From Streptomyces luteolifulvus (GTDB taxonomy: Bacteria; Actinomycetota; Actinomycetes; Streptomycetales; Streptomycetaceae): a DNA stretch of 64,000 nucleotides. The position numbers were made by a program, and so were the translations under genes. Below, in pieces: positions 63,268-64,000 of the stretch; position 1 is the stretch's first letter, and every line of letters starts with the position of its first letter. The notes under the pieces are model-generated. The model did no database searches, was not told the origin of the DNA, and worked only from the letters and a program-made list of their open reading frames with translations. The stretch is from assembly GCF_008806595.1 (NCBI RefSeq), contig NZ_VZRB01000009.1, positions 186,001 to 250,000 of the forward strand. Direction: 5' to 3'.

Positions 63268-64000
63268 ATGGCCAATTTCTCGAAGTCGAACGTGCCGCAG
63301 TTCTCGATGGACGTGTACCAGAACGAGTACCTGCCGGAGGGCGGCCGCGAGGTCAACGCGATCGTCACGGTGACCGCCACCGGAGGCGGCACGATCGGCA
63401 GCGCGGTCGCGTCGCCCCATCTGTACGCGCCGGGGCAGGGCCCGTCCGCGGCCGTGGCGATCATGGTCGACTGCTCGGGTTCGATGGACTACCCGCCGAC
63501 CAAGATGCGCAACGCCCGGGACGCGACGGCCGCCGCGATCGACACCCTGCGCGACGGCGTGCACTTCGCGGTGATCGGCGGCACGCACGTCGCCAAGGAG
63601 GTCTACCCGGGCGGCGGGCGCCTCGCGGTCGCCGACGCCGCCACCCGGGAACAGGCCAAGCAGGCCCTGCGCAAGCTGAGCGCGGGCGGCGGCACCGCCA
63701 TCGGCACCTGGCTGGGTCTCGCCGACCGTCTGCTCTGCGCCGCGGACGTCGCCATCCGCCACGGCATCCTGCTCACCGACGGCCGCAACGAGCACGAGTC
63801 GCCCCAGGACCTCAAGGCCGCCCTGGACGCCTGCGCGGGGCGCTTCACCTGTGACGCCCGGGGCGTGGGCACCGACTGGGAAGTGAAAGAAGTCACAGGC
63901 ATAGCCTCCGCGCTGCTCGGCACCGCCGACATCGTCGCCGACCCCGCCGCTCTCTCCGCCGACTTCACGCTGATGATGGAGAACGCGATGGGCAAAGAAG
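63268..64000 (+). CDS. VWA-domain protein (3' end missing)
   Basis: At least 244 residues; the window ends before the stop. A short N-terminal part (MANFSKSNVPQFSMDVYQNEYLPEGG) precedes a von Willebrand A domain with an intact metal-ion site: DCSGSM (68-73), a threonine in GGGTAIGTWL and LTDGRNE. No signal peptide, so it acts inside the cell. Such proteins next to PP2C and kinase genes are seen in bacterial signalling/TerD-like clusters. RBS AGCAGGA immediately before ATG 63268. Confidence 0.88.
   Translation, partial: MANFSKSNVPQFSMDVYQNEYLPEGGREVNAIVTVTATGGGTIGSAVASPHLYAPGQGPSAAVAIMVDCSGSMDYPPTKMRNARDATAAAIDTLRDGVHFAVIGGTHVAKEVYPGGGRLAVADAATREQAKQALRKLSAGGGTAIGTWLGLADRLLCAADVAIRHGILLTDGRNEHESPQDLKAALDACAGRFTCDARGVGTDWEVKEVTGIASALLGTADIVADPAALSADFTLMMENAMGKE

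Overview
The window is very G+C-rich, densely coded actinobacterial DNA, almost certainly from a Streptomyces chromosome core. The evidence is the gene order clpX-clpP2-clpP1-tig, strong codon bias with only one in-frame TTA leucine codon seen, mycothiol-type enzymes, an Fe superoxide dismutase with a Nur box, and a csnR-csnEFG-csnH-csnK chitosan-oligosaccharide operon. As far as I remember it, the order matches the S. coelicolor region around SCO2617-SCO2672. No insertion sequence, integrase, prophage, rRNA or CRISPR array is visible.

Layout. 1-4.4 kb: Clp protease genes (clpX partial, clpP2, clpP1 behind a ClgR-type operator), trigger factor, tRNA-Pro and tRNA-Gly. 4.5-16.2 kb: a small membrane protein, an acyltransferase, an HD hydrolase next to a membrane SpoIIE-type phosphatase, an Eis-like acetyltransferase, a Nei-type DNA glycosylase with RpiB, an amino-acid permease, a membrane Ser/Thr kinase, an LPXTG surface protein and BioY. 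16.2-21.8 kb: nickel-controlled sodF with a probable 3'-UTR small RNA, a histidine phosphatase, two divergent FGGY sugar kinases and a DsbA-like protein. 22-41.5 kb: two aminopeptidase N paralogues, an AbiEi/DUF559-like protein, a Tat-exported metallophosphoesterase, a membrane protein sharing the kinase's outer domain, a Nudix hydrolase, a large secreted subtilisin, a sigma factor with a membrane partner, asd, and malQ behind a tiny repeat-containing ORF. 41.7-48 kb: a PadR-ABC-FtsX operon, HNH and Uma2 nucleases, an MscS channel and a secreted protein.

48.1-55.1 kb is one catabolic unit: ROK repressor, lipoprotein binding protein, two permeases, GH4 glycosidase and BadF-type sugar kinase, with a 15-bp palindrome upstream. 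55.3-64 kb is one signalling unit: GlnX-like four-pass membrane protein, GlnH-like anchored binding protein, a helical protein with a TTA codon, PknG-like soluble kinase, PP2C phosphatase with zinc ribbons, and a VWA protein cut by the window end. By analogy with mycobacterial GlnX-GlnH-PknG it should sense external amino acids and set central nitrogen/carbon metabolism. The added phosphatase, VWA protein and possible bldA control are the most interesting part of the window.

Many genes are convergent and separated by perfect G+C-rich hairpins, annotated as terminators. Gene names recalled from Streptomyces literature are marked as such. No database search was run.
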